Shown: one piece after another, positions 34,289 to 42,962 of the stretch | How the letters are laid out: every line of letters starts with the position of its first letter | Position numbering within the stretch: position 1 is the stretch's first letter | Assembly (NCBI RefSeq): GCF_029906645.1 | Contig: NZ_JARYGZ010000001.1 | Span: 863,208-927,207 of the forward strand | Source: Sphingomonas oryzagri | GTDB lineage: Bacteria > Pseudomonadota > Alphaproteobacteria > Sphingomonadales > Sphingomonadaceae | Direction: 5' to 3' | Length of the DNA stretch: 64,000 nt | Notes under the pieces: generated by a model | The model's database searches: none | Told to the model about the DNA's origin: nothing | Seen by the model: only the letters and a program-made list of their open reading frames with translations | Translations under genes and position numbers: made by a program

Positions 34289-34825
34289 ATGGCCATTCTT
34301 CCGATCATCGAAATCCCCGATCCGCGCCTGCGGCAGATCTCCAAGCCGGTCGAGATGTTCGACGCCGAACTGCAGACGCTGATCGACGACATGTTCGAGA
34401 CGATGTACGACGCGCCGGGCATCGGCCTCGCCGCGATCCAGGTCGGCGTGCCGCTGCGCCTGCTGGTGATCGACCTGCAGGAGAGCGCCGAGGGGTCCGA
34501 CGAGCCGGGTCCGAAGAACCCGCGCGTGTTCATCAACCCGGAATTCTCCGATCCGTCAGACGATCTGAACATCTATACCGAGGGCTGCCTGTCGATTCCG
34601 GATCAGTATGCCGATGTCGAGCGCCCGGCGACGGTGCGGGCGAAATGGCTCGATCGCGACGGCAAGGCGCATGACGAGCTGATCGACGGGCTGCTCGCGA
34701 CCTGCCTGCAGCACGAGATGGATCATCTCGAAGGCATCGTCTTCACCGACCATCTCTCGCGCATGAAGCGGGATATGCTGCTGAAGAAGCTGGAGAAACA
34801 GCGCAAGCAGAAGCGCGCCGCATAA
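34289..34825 (+). CDS. def: Peptide deformylase
   Basis: Def removes the formyl group from nascent proteins; it is a cytoplasmic metalloenzyme. It is 178 residues with all three motifs: GIGLAAIQ (44–51), EGCLSIP with metal ligand Cys100, and QHEMDHLEG with His142, Glu143 and His146. A short insert ([15 protein letters not shown]) precedes motif II. There is no Shine–Dalgarno before the ATG, and TTGACC lies 35 nt upstream, so the transcript may be leaderless. Confidence 0.96.
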   Translation: MAILPIIEIPDPRLRQISKPVEMFDAELQTLIDDMFETMYDAPGIGLAAIQVGVPLRLLVIDLQESAEGSDEPGPKNPRVFINPEFSDPSDDLNIYTEGCLSIPDQYADVERPATVRAKWLDRDGKAHDELIDGLLATCLQHEMDHLEGIVFTDHLSRMKRDMLLKKLEKQRKQKRAA

Positions 34826-34888
34826 CTCGCGCTTGCGCCGTAGGATTTCGCCTGTTACGTTCCCCCTTCGTTCCAATCGGAGGGGTGC

Positions 34889-36286
34889 GTGGAGCCTGTC
34901 GTCGCTGTTTTGATCGCCTGCATCACGCTGGTCGTCGGCCTGATCGCCGGATGGTTGCTGGCGTCGCGCAGCGTCGCGCCGCTGAAGGCGGAGCGCGATC
35001 GGCTCGACGAGCGTAGCCGCGCGGCGGAGACGGCGAAGGCCGCCGCCGAGGAGCGGGCCAGCGCCGCGCCCTTGCTGCGTACCACCCTCGACGAAGTGAC
35101 GAAGGAACGCGATTCGGCGTTGCGCGATCTCGCGTCCGAACGCGCCGCCGCCGGCCAGCGCGCCGAGGCGTTCGAGCTGCGGCTGGCCGAGTTGCGCGAG
35201 GCGAAGGACGCGCTGTCGGCCCAGTTCAGCGAGATCGGCGGCAAGATCCTCGGTGAGGCCCAGAAGGCCTTTCTCGAGCGCGCCGACCAGCGGTTCGCGC
35301 AGGCCGACGAGCGCTCGGGCGAGCGGCTGAAGGCGCTGCTGAAGCCGGTCGAGACGACGCTCAAGCGGTACGAGGAGAATGTCGGCAAGATCGAGCGCGA
35401 GCGCACCGAGGCCTATGGCAACCTCACCGGCCTGATCAGCGCGATGCGCGAGGGGCAGGAGGCGGTGCGCGGCGAAGCGGCGCGGCTGGTCAACGCGCTG
35501 CGGGCGGCGCCCAAGGCGCGCGGGCGCTGGGGCGAGCAGCAGCTGCGCAACGTGCTGGAGACTTGCGGTCTCGCCGAGCATACCGATTTCGAGATGGAGG
35601 TGTCCGTCTCCACCGAGGATGGCCGCCTGCGCCCCGATGCGGTGATCCGCGTGCCGGGCGGCAAGAGCCTCGTGATCGACGCCAAGGTGTCGCTCAACGC
35701 CTATCAGGATGCCTATGCCGCGATCGATGAGGCCGAGCGTGCGCGTTTCCTTCAGGCCCACGCCGCGGCGATGAAGGCGCATGTCACCGCGCTGTCGGCC
35801 AAGGCCTATTGGAGCCAGTTCGAGGACGCGCCCGAATTCGTCATCATGTTCGTGCCGGGCGAGCATTTTCTCTCCGCGGCGACCGACGCCGATCCGGGCT
35901 TGTGGGACTATGCCTTCCAGAAGCGCGTGCTGCTCGCCGCGCCGACCAACCTCGTGGCGCTCGCCCGCACCGTCGCGGGTGTCTGGCGACAGGAGAAACT
36001 GGCGGCCGAGGCGCGGCAGATCGGTGCGCTCGGCAAGGAGATGTACGAACGGCTCGCCAAGATCGCCAACGACATGCGCAAGGTCGGCACCGCGCTCAAC
36101 AGTGCCGTCACCAACTACAACGCCTTCGCCAGTTCGCTGGAGACGCGCGCGCTGGTGACCGGCCGCAAGTTCCGCGATCTCAATATCGAGACCGGCGATC
36201 GCGAGATCGAGGCGGTGCCGCCGGTGGAGTCGCTCGCCCGCAGCCTGGTCGCGCCCGAGCAGGAGACGCAGCAGGCGGCGGAATAG
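34889..36286 (+). CDS. rmuC: DNA recombination protein RmuC
   Basis: A 465-residue RmuC family protein, linked in E. coli to limiting inversion at short inverted repeats. An N-terminal membrane helix (residues 4–24) is followed by a long Ala/Glu/Arg coiled coil (about 30–180) and a nuclease-like RmuC domain: RGRWGEQQLRNVLETCGL, PDAVIRVPGGKSLVIDAKVSLNAY and FVIMFVPGE. GTG start with GGAGGGGTGC upstream. It follows def by 63 bp on the same strand. Confidence 0.93.
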   Translation: MEPVVAVLIACITLVVGLIAGWLLASRSVAPLKAERDRLDERSRAAETAKAAAEERASAAPLLRTTLDEVTKERDSALRDLASERAAAGQRAEAFELRLAELREAKDALSAQFSEIGGKILGEAQKAFLERADQRFAQADERSGERLKALLKPVETTLKRYEENVGKIERERTEAYGNLTGLISAMREGQEAVRGEAARLVNALRAAPKARGRWGEQQLRNVLETCGLAEHTDFEMEVSVSTEDGRLRPDAVIRVPGGKSLVIDAKVSLNAYQDAYAAIDEAERARFLQAHAAAMKAHVTALSAKAYWSQFEDAPEFVIMFVPGEHFLSAATDADPGLWDYAFQKRVLLAAPTNLVALARTVAGVWRQEKLAAEARQIGALGKEMYERLAKIANDMRKVGTALNSAVTNYNAFASSLETRALVTGRKFRDLNIETGDREIEAVPPVESLARSLVAPEQETQQAAE

Positions 36287-36354
36287 CGCGGATTTCCGGG
36301 GATAAGCGGCGGTGTTTCGATTGACCTTCTCTGCCGGACCGTCTCAATAAGCCG

Positions 36355-36516
36355 ATGGCCTGGCAGTTCCGGATCGATCGTGGCAACCGCTTCACCGGAA
36401 TCGTTGCCGGCGATCCGCAGGCGGTGATGCGGAATGGGGCGCCACAGCCCGGCATGGTCGGTTCGTATGGAGATGCTGTCGTCGCGGTCCGCTGCCGACG
36501 GGTGGGCACGCGCTGA
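36355..36516 (+). CDS. Small hypothetical protein, possible leader frame of the DUF969 operon
   Basis: A 53-codon frame (MAWQFRIDRGNRF… ending VRCRRVGTR) stops in TGATG, sharing one base with the DUF969 start. TTGACC lies 34 nt before its ATG (36321) and there is no Shine–Dalgarno. I do not recognise it. It could be a genuine small protein, a translational coupler or chance in GC-rich DNA. It fills most of the 229-bp gap between rmuC and the DUF969 gene. Confidence 0.35.
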   Translation: MAWQFRIDRGNRFTGIVAGDPQAVMRNGAPQPGMVGSYGDAVVAVRCRRVGTR

Positions 36517-37184
36517 TGCTGGTGCTGTCCGGCATCGCCGTCATCATCCTGGGTTTCCTGCTGCGCTTCAATCCGCTGCTGGTGGTCGCCGCGTCCGCGC
36601 TGGTGACGGGGCTGGCGGCAGGACTGAACCCGGTCGCGATTCTCGCCGCGTTCGGCCACGCTTTCAACGAGACGCGCTACGTCACGATCATCTGGATCAT
36701 CCTGCCGGTGATCGGACTACTGGAACGCTTCGGCCTGCAGGAGCGCGCGCGGGCGGTGGTGGCGGGCTTCGGCCGCGCGACGGCGGGGCGCCTGCTGATC
36801 GTCTATCTGCTGTTCCGCCAGCTCACCGCCGCGATCGGGCTGACCTCGCTCGCCGGGCCCGCGCCGACCGTCCGTCCGCTGGTGGCGCCGATGGCCGAGG
36901 CGCTGGCCGAGCGTCAGGCAGGCGGTCTGGACGAGGCCACGCGCGAACGGGTGAAGGCGCTTGCGGCGGCGACCGACAATGTCGGGCTGTTCTTCGGCGA
37001 GGATATATTCCTCGCGGTCGGATCGATCCTGCTGATGAAAGGGCTGCTCCAGCAGTTCGGCATCGTGCTGGAGCCGTCCCAGCTCTCGGTCTGGGCGATC
37101 CCGAGCGCGATCACGGCCTTCCTGATCCACGGCTTCCGGCTGTGGTGGCTCGATCGCAGGCTGGCTCGGGGGACGGCGGCATGA
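36516..37184 (+). CDS. DUF969 family membrane protein
   Basis: A 222-residue integral membrane protein with about five hydrophobic segments (first at 3–45). FNETRYVTIIWIILPVIGLLERFGLQERAR and LTSLAGPAPTVRPLVAPMAEA are typical of DUF969. These proteins always occur with DUF979 proteins and together resemble two halves of a permease of the ion-transporter type. The substrate is unknown. It overlaps the DUF979 gene by four bases. Confidence 0.85.
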   Translation: MLVLSGIAVIILGFLLRFNPLLVVAASALVTGLAAGLNPVAILAAFGHAFNETRYVTIIWIILPVIGLLERFGLQERARAVVAGFGRATAGRLLIVYLLFRQLTAAIGLTSLAGPAPTVRPLVAPMAEALAERQAGGLDEATRERVKALAAATDNVGLFFGEDIFLAVGSILLMKGLLQQFGIVLEPSQLSVWAIPSAITAFLIHGFRLWWLDRRLARGTAA

Positions 37185-38092
37185 TCGGCCTGCCGTTCGT
37201 CTATGCCGTCGCGGGGGCGCTTTTCGCCGTCTACGCGGGTCTGGCGGCGTTCGACCGACGCTGGGGCAATGCCGCGCTCTGGGGCCTCGTCGCGATCAGC
37301 TTCCTGCTGGGTGACCGGCTGGGCGACATCGGCAATGGCGTGCTGGTGCTGGCGATCGTCGCCATCGCCGGCACCGGCCTGGCCCGCGCGGGAAGGCCGC
37401 GCGCGGGGGCGGAGGCGCCGCGTGGCAACGCGATCTTCCTGCCGGTGCTGATCGTGCCGGTGGTGGCACTGGTCGGCACCTTCGCGGCGCGCTGGTGGCC
37501 GGGCTGGGCGGATCCCAAGCAGGCGACGCTCGTCTGCCTGGCCATCGGCGTGCTGATCGCGCTGGCTGCGGCGGTGGCCTGGCTGCGGCCGCGCCCTGCC
37601 ACACCCTTCCGTGAGGGGCTGCGGTTGATGGATTCGGTCGGTTGGGCGGCGCTGCTGCCGCAGATGCTGGCGAGCCTCGGCGCGATCTTCGCGCTGTCCG
37701 GCGTCGGCACTGTGGTGGGTGGCCTGGTCGGTGGCCTGATCCCGGACGGCAGCCTGATCGGCGCGACCATCGCCTATGGGCTTGGCATGGCGCTGTTCAC
37801 GATCGTGATGGGCAACGCCTTCGCCGCCTTCCCGGTGATGATGGCGGCGGTCGGCCTGCCGCTGCTCATCCACCAGCACCATGGTGATCCGGCGATCGTC
37901 TGCGCGATCGGGATGCTGTCAGGCTTCTGCGGCACGCTGCTGACGCCGATGGCGGCGAACTTCAACATCGTCCCCGCCGTGCTGCTGGAACTCAAAGACC
38001 GCAACGGCGTGATCCGCGCGCAGGCGCCGACCGCCTTGCCGCTGCTCCTCGTCAATATCCTCCTGATCTGGTGGCTGGCTTTTCCGAGATGA
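37181..38092 (+). CDS. DUF979 family membrane protein
   Basis: A 303-residue polytopic membrane protein, the usual partner of DUF969. About eight to nine hydrophobic segments are seen, with GNAIFLPVLIVPVVALVG, the inner repeat GVGTVVGGLVGGLIPDGS and MGNAFAAFPVMMAAVG, and ending GTLLTPMAANFNIVPAVLLELKDRNGVI. The arrangement resembles CitM/DctM-like permease halves by inference. It overlaps the genes on both sides by four bases, so DUF969, DUF979 and DUF2891 form one operon. Confidence 0.85.
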   Translation: MIGLPFVYAVAGALFAVYAGLAAFDRRWGNAALWGLVAISFLLGDRLGDIGNGVLVLAIVAIAGTGLARAGRPRAGAEAPRGNAIFLPVLIVPVVALVGTFAARWWPGWADPKQATLVCLAIGVLIALAAAVAWLRPRPATPFREGLRLMDSVGWAALLPQMLASLGAIFALSGVGTVVGGLVGGLIPDGSLIGATIAYGLGMALFTIVMGNAFAAFPVMMAAVGLPLLIHQHHGDPAIVCAIGMLSGFCGTLLTPMAANFNIVPAVLLELKDRNGVIRAQAPTALPLLLVNILLIWWLAFPR

Positions 38093-39087
38093 CCACTGTT
38101 GAAACCGCATCCCGTTTCGCGCGCCTGACGCTTGGCCATATCGGCCAGGAATATCCCAACATGCTGATGCACATGCTGGCCGGGCCGGAGGATGTGCGGA
38201 CGCCGTCCGAGCTGCACCCGATCTTCTACGGCAGCTTCGACTGGCACAGCTGCGTGCATGGCTGGTGGCAGCTGCTGAGGCTGCGTCGGCTGTTTCCGGA
38301 CATGGCCGAGGCGCCTGAGATTGCCGCGCGGGCCGACGCGATGCTGGTGCCGGAGAAGGTGGCGGGCGAACTCGCCTATCTCGCGCGGCCGACGTCACGC
38401 GGGTTCGAGCGGCCCTATGGCTGGGCGTGGCTGCTCGCGCTGCACGGCGAGGCGGCGCGGCACGATGCGGGCTGGGCATCGGCGCTGGAGCCGCTGGCCC
38501 GCGCCTTCGACGATCGTTTCAAGGCGCACCTCCCGCAGCTCACCTACGCGATCCGCAGCGGCGCGCATTTCAACACCGCCTTCGCGCTGGTGCTGGCGCT
38601 CGATTGGGCGCGCGAGCATGACGCCGCGCTCGCCGACCTGATCGCGGAGCGCGCGCCGGCCTGGTTCGGGGAGGATCGCGCCGCGCAGGCGTGGGAGCCG
38701 AGCGGGGACGACTTCCTCTCGCCGACGCTCACCGAGGCGCTGCTGATGAGCCGCCTGCTCGATGGGCCGGCCTTCGTGCGCTGGTTCGACGCCTTCCTGC
38801 CGGATGCGGCGGGCGGCCAGCCCGCGACGCTCTTCGCGCCCGCTTATGTTTCGGATCGCAGCGACGGCAAGATCGCGCATCTCGATGGGCTGAACCTCAG
38901 CCGTGCCTGGTGCTGGCGCGGCGTGGCGGCGGTGCTGGGCGAGGGGCATCCGGCGACGGCGGTCGCGCGGTCAGCGGCCGAACGGCATCTCGCCGCGAGC
39001 CTGACCCATGTCGAGGGGGATTATATGGGCGAACACTGGCTCGCCACCTTCGCGCTGCTGGCCCTCGAGGAACCCGTCAGCCGTTGA
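38089..39087 (+). CDS. DUF2891 domain protein
   Basis: A 332-residue protein matching DUF2891: the opening FARLTLGHIGQEYPNM, the signature LHPIFYGSFDWHSCVHGWWQLLRL, YGWAWLLALHGEA and GDYMGEHWLATFALLAL at the end. The alpha/alpha-barrel-like pattern of helices resembles glycoside-processing enzymes, but the function is unknown. No signal peptide. The ATG overlaps the DUF979 stop, so it may act on the substrate of that permease. Its end overlaps the convergent PilZ gene by 11 bp. Confidence 0.85.
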   Translation: MTTVETASRFARLTLGHIGQEYPNMLMHMLAGPEDVRTPSELHPIFYGSFDWHSCVHGWWQLLRLRRLFPDMAEAPEIAARADAMLVPEKVAGELAYLARPTSRGFERPYGWAWLLALHGEAARHDAGWASALEPLARAFDDRFKAHLPQLTYAIRSGAHFNTAFALVLALDWAREHDAALADLIAERAPAWFGEDRAAQAWEPSGDDFLSPTLTEALLMSRLLDGPAFVRWFDAFLPDAAGGQPATLFAPAYVSDRSDGKIAHLDGLNLSRAWCWRGVAAVLGEGHPATAVARSAAERHLAASLTHVEGDYMGEHWLATFALLALEEPVSR

Positions 39088-39388
39088 GGTGATGCTGGCC
39101 CTGGTTGACGAGGAACTTCTCGTCGATCGAATGATCGAAGGCGACGCCGAAGCGCGTGTCCTCGACCCAGGCGACCTTGCCCGAAACGGTGAGTTCGCCG
39201 TGGATCAGCGTGACCGTCTCGCCACGCGCCGGCGCGCGTTCGGCATCGAGCTTCGCGCCCGAATGCGAGATGTTGAGCAGGTGGACCTCGATCGTGCCGA
39301 GATCGCATTCCATCCGCGCCGTCAGCAGCAGCCGCGACCGCTTGTTGTCCCGCTTGTCCAGCGGCAGCTCGAACGCCGATGCGGCCAT
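39077..39388 (-). CDS. Small PilZ-domain protein (probable c-di-GMP binder)
   Basis: A 103-residue single-domain PilZ protein. Both c-di-GMP signatures are present: RxxxR as RDNKR (residues 13–17) near the N-terminus and the NxSxxG motif as NISHSG. VAWVEDTRFGVAF forms the last strands. It lacks any output domain, so it probably signals by protein contact. It stands alone and overlaps the 3' end of the DUF2891 gene. Confidence 0.85.
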   Translation of the reverse strand: MAASAFELPLDKRDNKRSRLLLTARMECDLGTIEVHLLNISHSGAKLDAERAPARGETVTLIHGELTVSGKVAWVEDTRFGVAFDHSIDEKFLVNQGQHHLNG

Positions 39389-39452
39389 GCCCGCCTCCGA
39401 AAGTAAACCCGGCGCGGTGATGGCACGAAAAACCCTAAATCCGGGTTAATAT

Positions 39453-40703
39453 CTAGATCAGCTCGCCGAGATCGAGCGCTTCCAGCAAGGCGGCGCGGGC
39501 GCGCACGGCCTCGGGCCAGCCCCCGAGCGTCCCGATCTGATCGGGTGCGACGCTTTCGGGCCAGTGCGCGGCGATCACTGCCGCGAGCCGATCGAGCCTG
39601 GTCTCATCGACCAGGAAGCGCGGATCGACCGTCGCGGGATCGCAGACCACGCGCAGCCGCAGGCAGGCGGGACCGCCGCCATTGGCCATCGATTCGCGCA
39701 CGTCGACAGGGATCAGCCGCCGGATCGGTCCGTTGCCCGCGACCAGCGCCTCCAGCCACTCCCACACGCGGCCGACGCCCCGCGCTTCCGTCGGCAGGAT
39801 CAGCGCCATTCCGCCTTCCGGCAACGTGACCAGCTGGGCGTTGAACAGATAGCTGGCGATGGCGTCTTCGAGGCTCACCGCCTCGGCCGGCACTTCGACG
39901 ATCTCGACGGAGGGCAGGCGCTCGCGCAGATCGGCGAAGAAGCACGCCTTGTCGGCGAAGGCGTGTTCGTGCGCGAACAGCACGCGCTCGTTGGCGACGG
40001 CAACGACGTCGTTGTGGAAGGCGCCGGCCGCGATCGCCTCGTCCGACTGGCGAACGAAGAGCGCCTCGTTCAGCCCATGGCGGCGGGCAATGGCCGCGCT
40101 GGCCTGCAGATGCTGGCGGGCGGGGAAGGGGCCGCTGGCCTCGCCATAGACGAACACCTCGACGCCGGGCGCACCGTGATGATCGCACAGGCGCATGTGA
40201 TTGGCGGCGCCCTCGTCGCCGAACGGCGCGGGGACGGGGCGGTGCACCGCGAACGCCTCGTGCGCGAAGGCGAGCCTCAGCTGGGCCAGCGTGCCGGGCC
40301 ATTCGTGGCTGCGATGCGGCATCGTGACGAGATTGGCGACGGTCAGGTGGCAGCGGCCATCCGCACTGTCGGGCGCGGGCGAGACGGTCGCGGCATTGGC
40401 CGCCCACATCGCCGAAGCGGAGGTCGCGGCCGGCCAGAGCGGCCCGGCGTTGGCGGCATCGGTGGCCAGACCCTCCAGCCATTCCGAATCCGGGCGCCGG
40501 TGCGGCAGCAGGATGCCCTGCGTCAGACCGAGCCGGATATTGGCGCGCATCTTCTCCAGCCCCTGCAGCGCGGCGGCGCGGGGGTGCGAGGTCTGCCCGG
40601 CATTCTTCTTCGATGCGAGATTGCCGAGGCTCAGGCCCGCATAATTGTGGGTCGGCCCGACGATGCCGTCGAAGTTGATTTCGACGAGGTCAGCGCGCGA
40701 CAT
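39453..40703 (-). CDS. astB: N-succinylarginine dihydrolase AstB
   Basis: AstB hydrolyses N2-succinylarginine to N2-succinylornithine, CO2 and ammonia in the arginine succinyltransferase pathway. It is 416 residues. VEINFDGIVGPTHNYAGLS opens the protein, followed by NLASKKNAGQTSHPRAAALQGLEKM. FHNDVVAVANERVLF and ESMANGGGPACLRLRVV carry the conserved His and Cys regions of the amidinotransferase fold. The ATG lies inside the end of astA (14-bp overlap), so both come from one transcript. Confidence 0.94.
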   Translation of the reverse strand: MSRADLVEINFDGIVGPTHNYAGLSLGNLASKKNAGQTSHPRAAALQGLEKMRANIRLGLTQGILLPHRRPDSEWLEGLATDAANAGPLWPAATSASAMWAANAATVSPAPDSADGRCHLTVANLVTMPHRSHEWPGTLAQLRLAFAHEAFAVHRPVPAPFGDEGAANHMRLCDHHGAPGVEVFVYGEASGPFPARQHLQASAAIARRHGLNEALFVRQSDEAIAAGAFHNDVVAVANERVLFAHEHAFADKACFFADLRERLPSVEIVEVPAEAVSLEDAIASYLFNAQLVTLPEGGMALILPTEARGVGRVWEWLEALVAGNGPIRRLIPVDVRESMANGGGPACLRLRVVCDPATVDPRFLVDETRLDRLAAVIAAHWPESVAPDQIGTLGGWPEAVRARAALLEALDLGELI

Positions 40704-41706
40704 AGACGATCTCGTCACCGGCCGAAACGCCCAGCAGTTTCGCGCTTTCGGCATCGATCACCGCGTCGCCGTCTCTCTCCTCGATCGTGCCGTGGACGCA
40801 GACGAAATCCTCCAGCCGGCCCTTGGCGATCAGGCCCTTCTGGCCACCGGTCGCATCGGTGGCGACCAGGGTCGCGGCCTTGGCGTCCCGCACGGTGCGG
40901 ATCTTGTCGGTCTGCGCGGCCATGGTCGGGCCGCCGTCGAAGATGTCGATATAGCCTTCGTGGTGGAAGCCCTCGCCCTCCAGCATCCGCATCGCGGCGC
41001 GCCCGGTGGGATGCGGCATCCCCATCACCGCGCGCGCCGTATCGGGCAGCATCGCGGTGTAGATCGGGTGCTTGGGCATCAGATCGGCGATGAACTGGTT
41101 GCCGTGGACCGCATTGAACTGGTCCGCCTCCTGAAAGCTCATGCCGAAGAACTTGCCGGCGAGGCCATCCCAGAAGGGCGATCCGCCGGCCTCGTCGATC
41201 ACGCCGCGCAGCTCGGCGATCACCCGGTCGGCGAAGCGCTGGCGGTGCTGGCGGATGAACAGGTAGCGTGAGCGGGCGAGCAGGAGGCCGAGACCCCCCG
41301 CGCGCTCGCGCGGGTGGAGGAACAGGCCGCCGACCTCGGTCGTGCCCTCGTAATCGGTGGTGAGGCTCAGCATCTCGGCGCGGAAGGTGCGGCCGAGTTC
41401 CTGGCTCGCCTGGCTCAGCACGCCGATGCGGTAGCTGTAGAAGGGCCAGCGGTTGCCGATCGTCGAGAAGACCTGCCCGGTGCCGATGACCTGACCCGTC
41501 TCCACCTTCTCCAGCATCAACAGGTAGACGTCGTCGCCGGTGGTCTCCTCCGTTTTCGCGAAGGCCTGCGCCGAGCGTGTCAGCTTGGCGGCGAGCGCGT
41601 CCTTGTCGGCGGGCAGGTTGGTGAAGCCGCCGCCGGTCAGCTTCGCCATCTCGTAGAGCGAATCGAGATCGGTCGCGCGCGAGGCGCGGATGCGGAAGCC
41701 GCTCAC
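40690..41706 (-). CDS. astA: Arginine N-succinyltransferase AstA
   Basis: AstA transfers succinyl from succinyl-CoA to arginine, the first step of the AST pathway. It is 338 residues. FRIRASRATDLDSLYEMAKLTGGGFTNLP opens the protein. EVGGLFLHPRERAGGLGLLLARSRYLF is the CoA-binding GNAT region, and AELRGVIDEAGGSPFWDGLAGKFF is conserved. GTG start within the stop of the M20 hydrolase gene (GTGA). Order on the transcript: M20 hydrolase, astA, astB. Confidence 0.94.
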   Translation of the reverse strand: MSGFRIRASRATDLDSLYEMAKLTGGGFTNLPADKDALAAKLTRSAQAFAKTEETTGDDVYLLMLEKVETGQVIGTGQVFSTIGNRWPFYSYRIGVLSQASQELGRTFRAEMLSLTTDYEGTTEVGGLFLHPRERAGGLGLLLARSRYLFIRQHRQRFADRVIAELRGVIDEAGGSPFWDGLAGKFFGMSFQEADQFNAVHGNQFIADLMPKHPIYTAMLPDTARAVMGMPHPTGRAAMRMLEGEGFHHEGYIDIFDGGPTMAAQTDKIRTVRDAKAATLVATDATGGQKGLIAKGRLEDFVCVHGTIEERDGDAVIDAESAKLLGVSAGDEIVYVAR

Positions 41707-42908
41707 GGACGGCCCCGCTCGGCGAGTTCGAGCAGCACGAGGGTGGACAGGCGGGCCCGTTCGGCCAGGCTCTCGACGATCAGAAATTCCTCCCCTGAAT
41801 GGATGGCGCCTCCGCGGACGCCCATCGTATCGACCACGGGCACGCCGCAGGCCGCTATGTTGTTGCCGTCGCAGACACCGCCCGACGGTGCCCATGCGAT
41901 AGTCTGGCCGAGCCGCGCGCCGCAATCCCTGACCAGCTCGAACAGGCGTTCGGCGGCGGGATCGAGCGGCTTGGGCGGGCGGGCGAAGCCGCCGTGGCAG
42001 TGGATATGGACGCCATGTTCGGCCGCGACCATCGCGATCGCGGCATCGAGATGCGATTGCGCGCGGGCCTGATCCTCTGGCGTCGCGGGGCGCATGTTGA
42101 CGCGCAGCACCGCGTGATCGGGTACGACGTTGTTGGGGCCGCCGCCGTCGATCTTCGCCGGATTGACGGAGAGGCGCGGGCCTTTCGCCTTCGCAAGACG
42201 CAGCGCGAGATCGGCGGCCGCCAGAACCGCGTTGCGCCCGTCCTCGGGATTGCGGCCGGCATGGGCGGAGCGACCGGCGATGACGATCGAGAAATTGCCG
42301 CTGCCCGGCCGCGCGCCTGCGAGCAGCCCCTCCGGCGTCGCGGCCGGCTCATAGGTGAGCGCCGCTGCCTTGCCCTGCGCGGCGCGGGCTATCAGCGCGG
42401 CGGAGCCGTGGCTGCCGGTCTCCTCGTCCGAGTTGATCACCACCTCGTAGCCGACGCGATCGCTGAGCGGGCTGGCCTCCAGCCCCTTCAGCGCGGCGAG
42501 GATGATCGCGATGCCGCCCTTCATGTCGGCGACGCCGGGGCCGTTGATGTGGCCGTTATCCAGCGTGCGGATCGACTGGAAGGGATGATCGACGCCGAAC
42601 ACCGTATCCATGTGCCCGGTCAGGAGCAGCTGGACGGGCGCTTCGGGCCGGACGATCAGGTGCAGGTTGCGTCCGCGCTGGGCCGTGCGGGTGGCGCCGT
42701 CGGGCAGGATGGATTCGACCGGATCGGCTTCCAGCAGTTCCACCTCGCCCGGCAGATCCGAAAACGCATCGGCCAATCGACCGGCCACGCTCGCGAGTCC
42801 GGCGAGGTTCGCCGTGCCGCTGTTGATCGCCGCCCAATCGAGCGTCTGGTCGAGCATCGGCTGCCCGGTGGCGAGTTCGAGGCTGGCGTCGCTGTGCGAT
42901 GGTGACAT
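41703..42908 (-). CDS. M20-family metallohydrolase (carboxypeptidase G2-like) in the ast operon
   Basis: A 401-residue zinc amidohydrolase of the M20 family. The first metal site is LLLTGHMDTVFG, then GPGVADMKGGIAI and the catalytic NSDEETGS. The dimerisation domain has GRSAHAGRNPEDGRNAV, and the last ligand His lies in GAIHSGEEF. It is the first gene of the astA–astB transcript. It may cleave an N-succinyl or related amide of the pathway, possibly in place of AstE, which is not seen here; that is inference. ATG at 42908 preferred over a TTG at 42914. Confidence 0.82.
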   Translation of the reverse strand: MSPSHSDASLELATGQPMLDQTLDWAAINSGTANLAGLASVAGRLADAFSDLPGEVELLEADPVESILPDGATRTAQRGRNLHLIVRPEAPVQLLLTGHMDTVFGVDHPFQSIRTLDNGHINGPGVADMKGGIAIILAALKGLEASPLSDRVGYEVVINSDEETGSHGSAALIARAAQGKAAALTYEPAATPEGLLAGARPGSGNFSIVIAGRSAHAGRNPEDGRNAVLAAADLALRLAKAKGPRLSVNPAKIDGGGPNNVVPDHAVLRVNMRPATPEDQARAQSHLDAAIAMVAAEHGVHIHCHGGFARPPKPLDPAAERLFELVRDCGARLGQTIAWAPSGGVCDGNNIAACGVPVVDTMGVRGGAIHSGEEFLIVESLAERARLSTLVLLELAERGRP

Positions 42909-42962
42909 CCGCAACCATTAGAGCGGAGCGCGACGCGGGCCAACCCCCGCCGCTCCGCCGCC

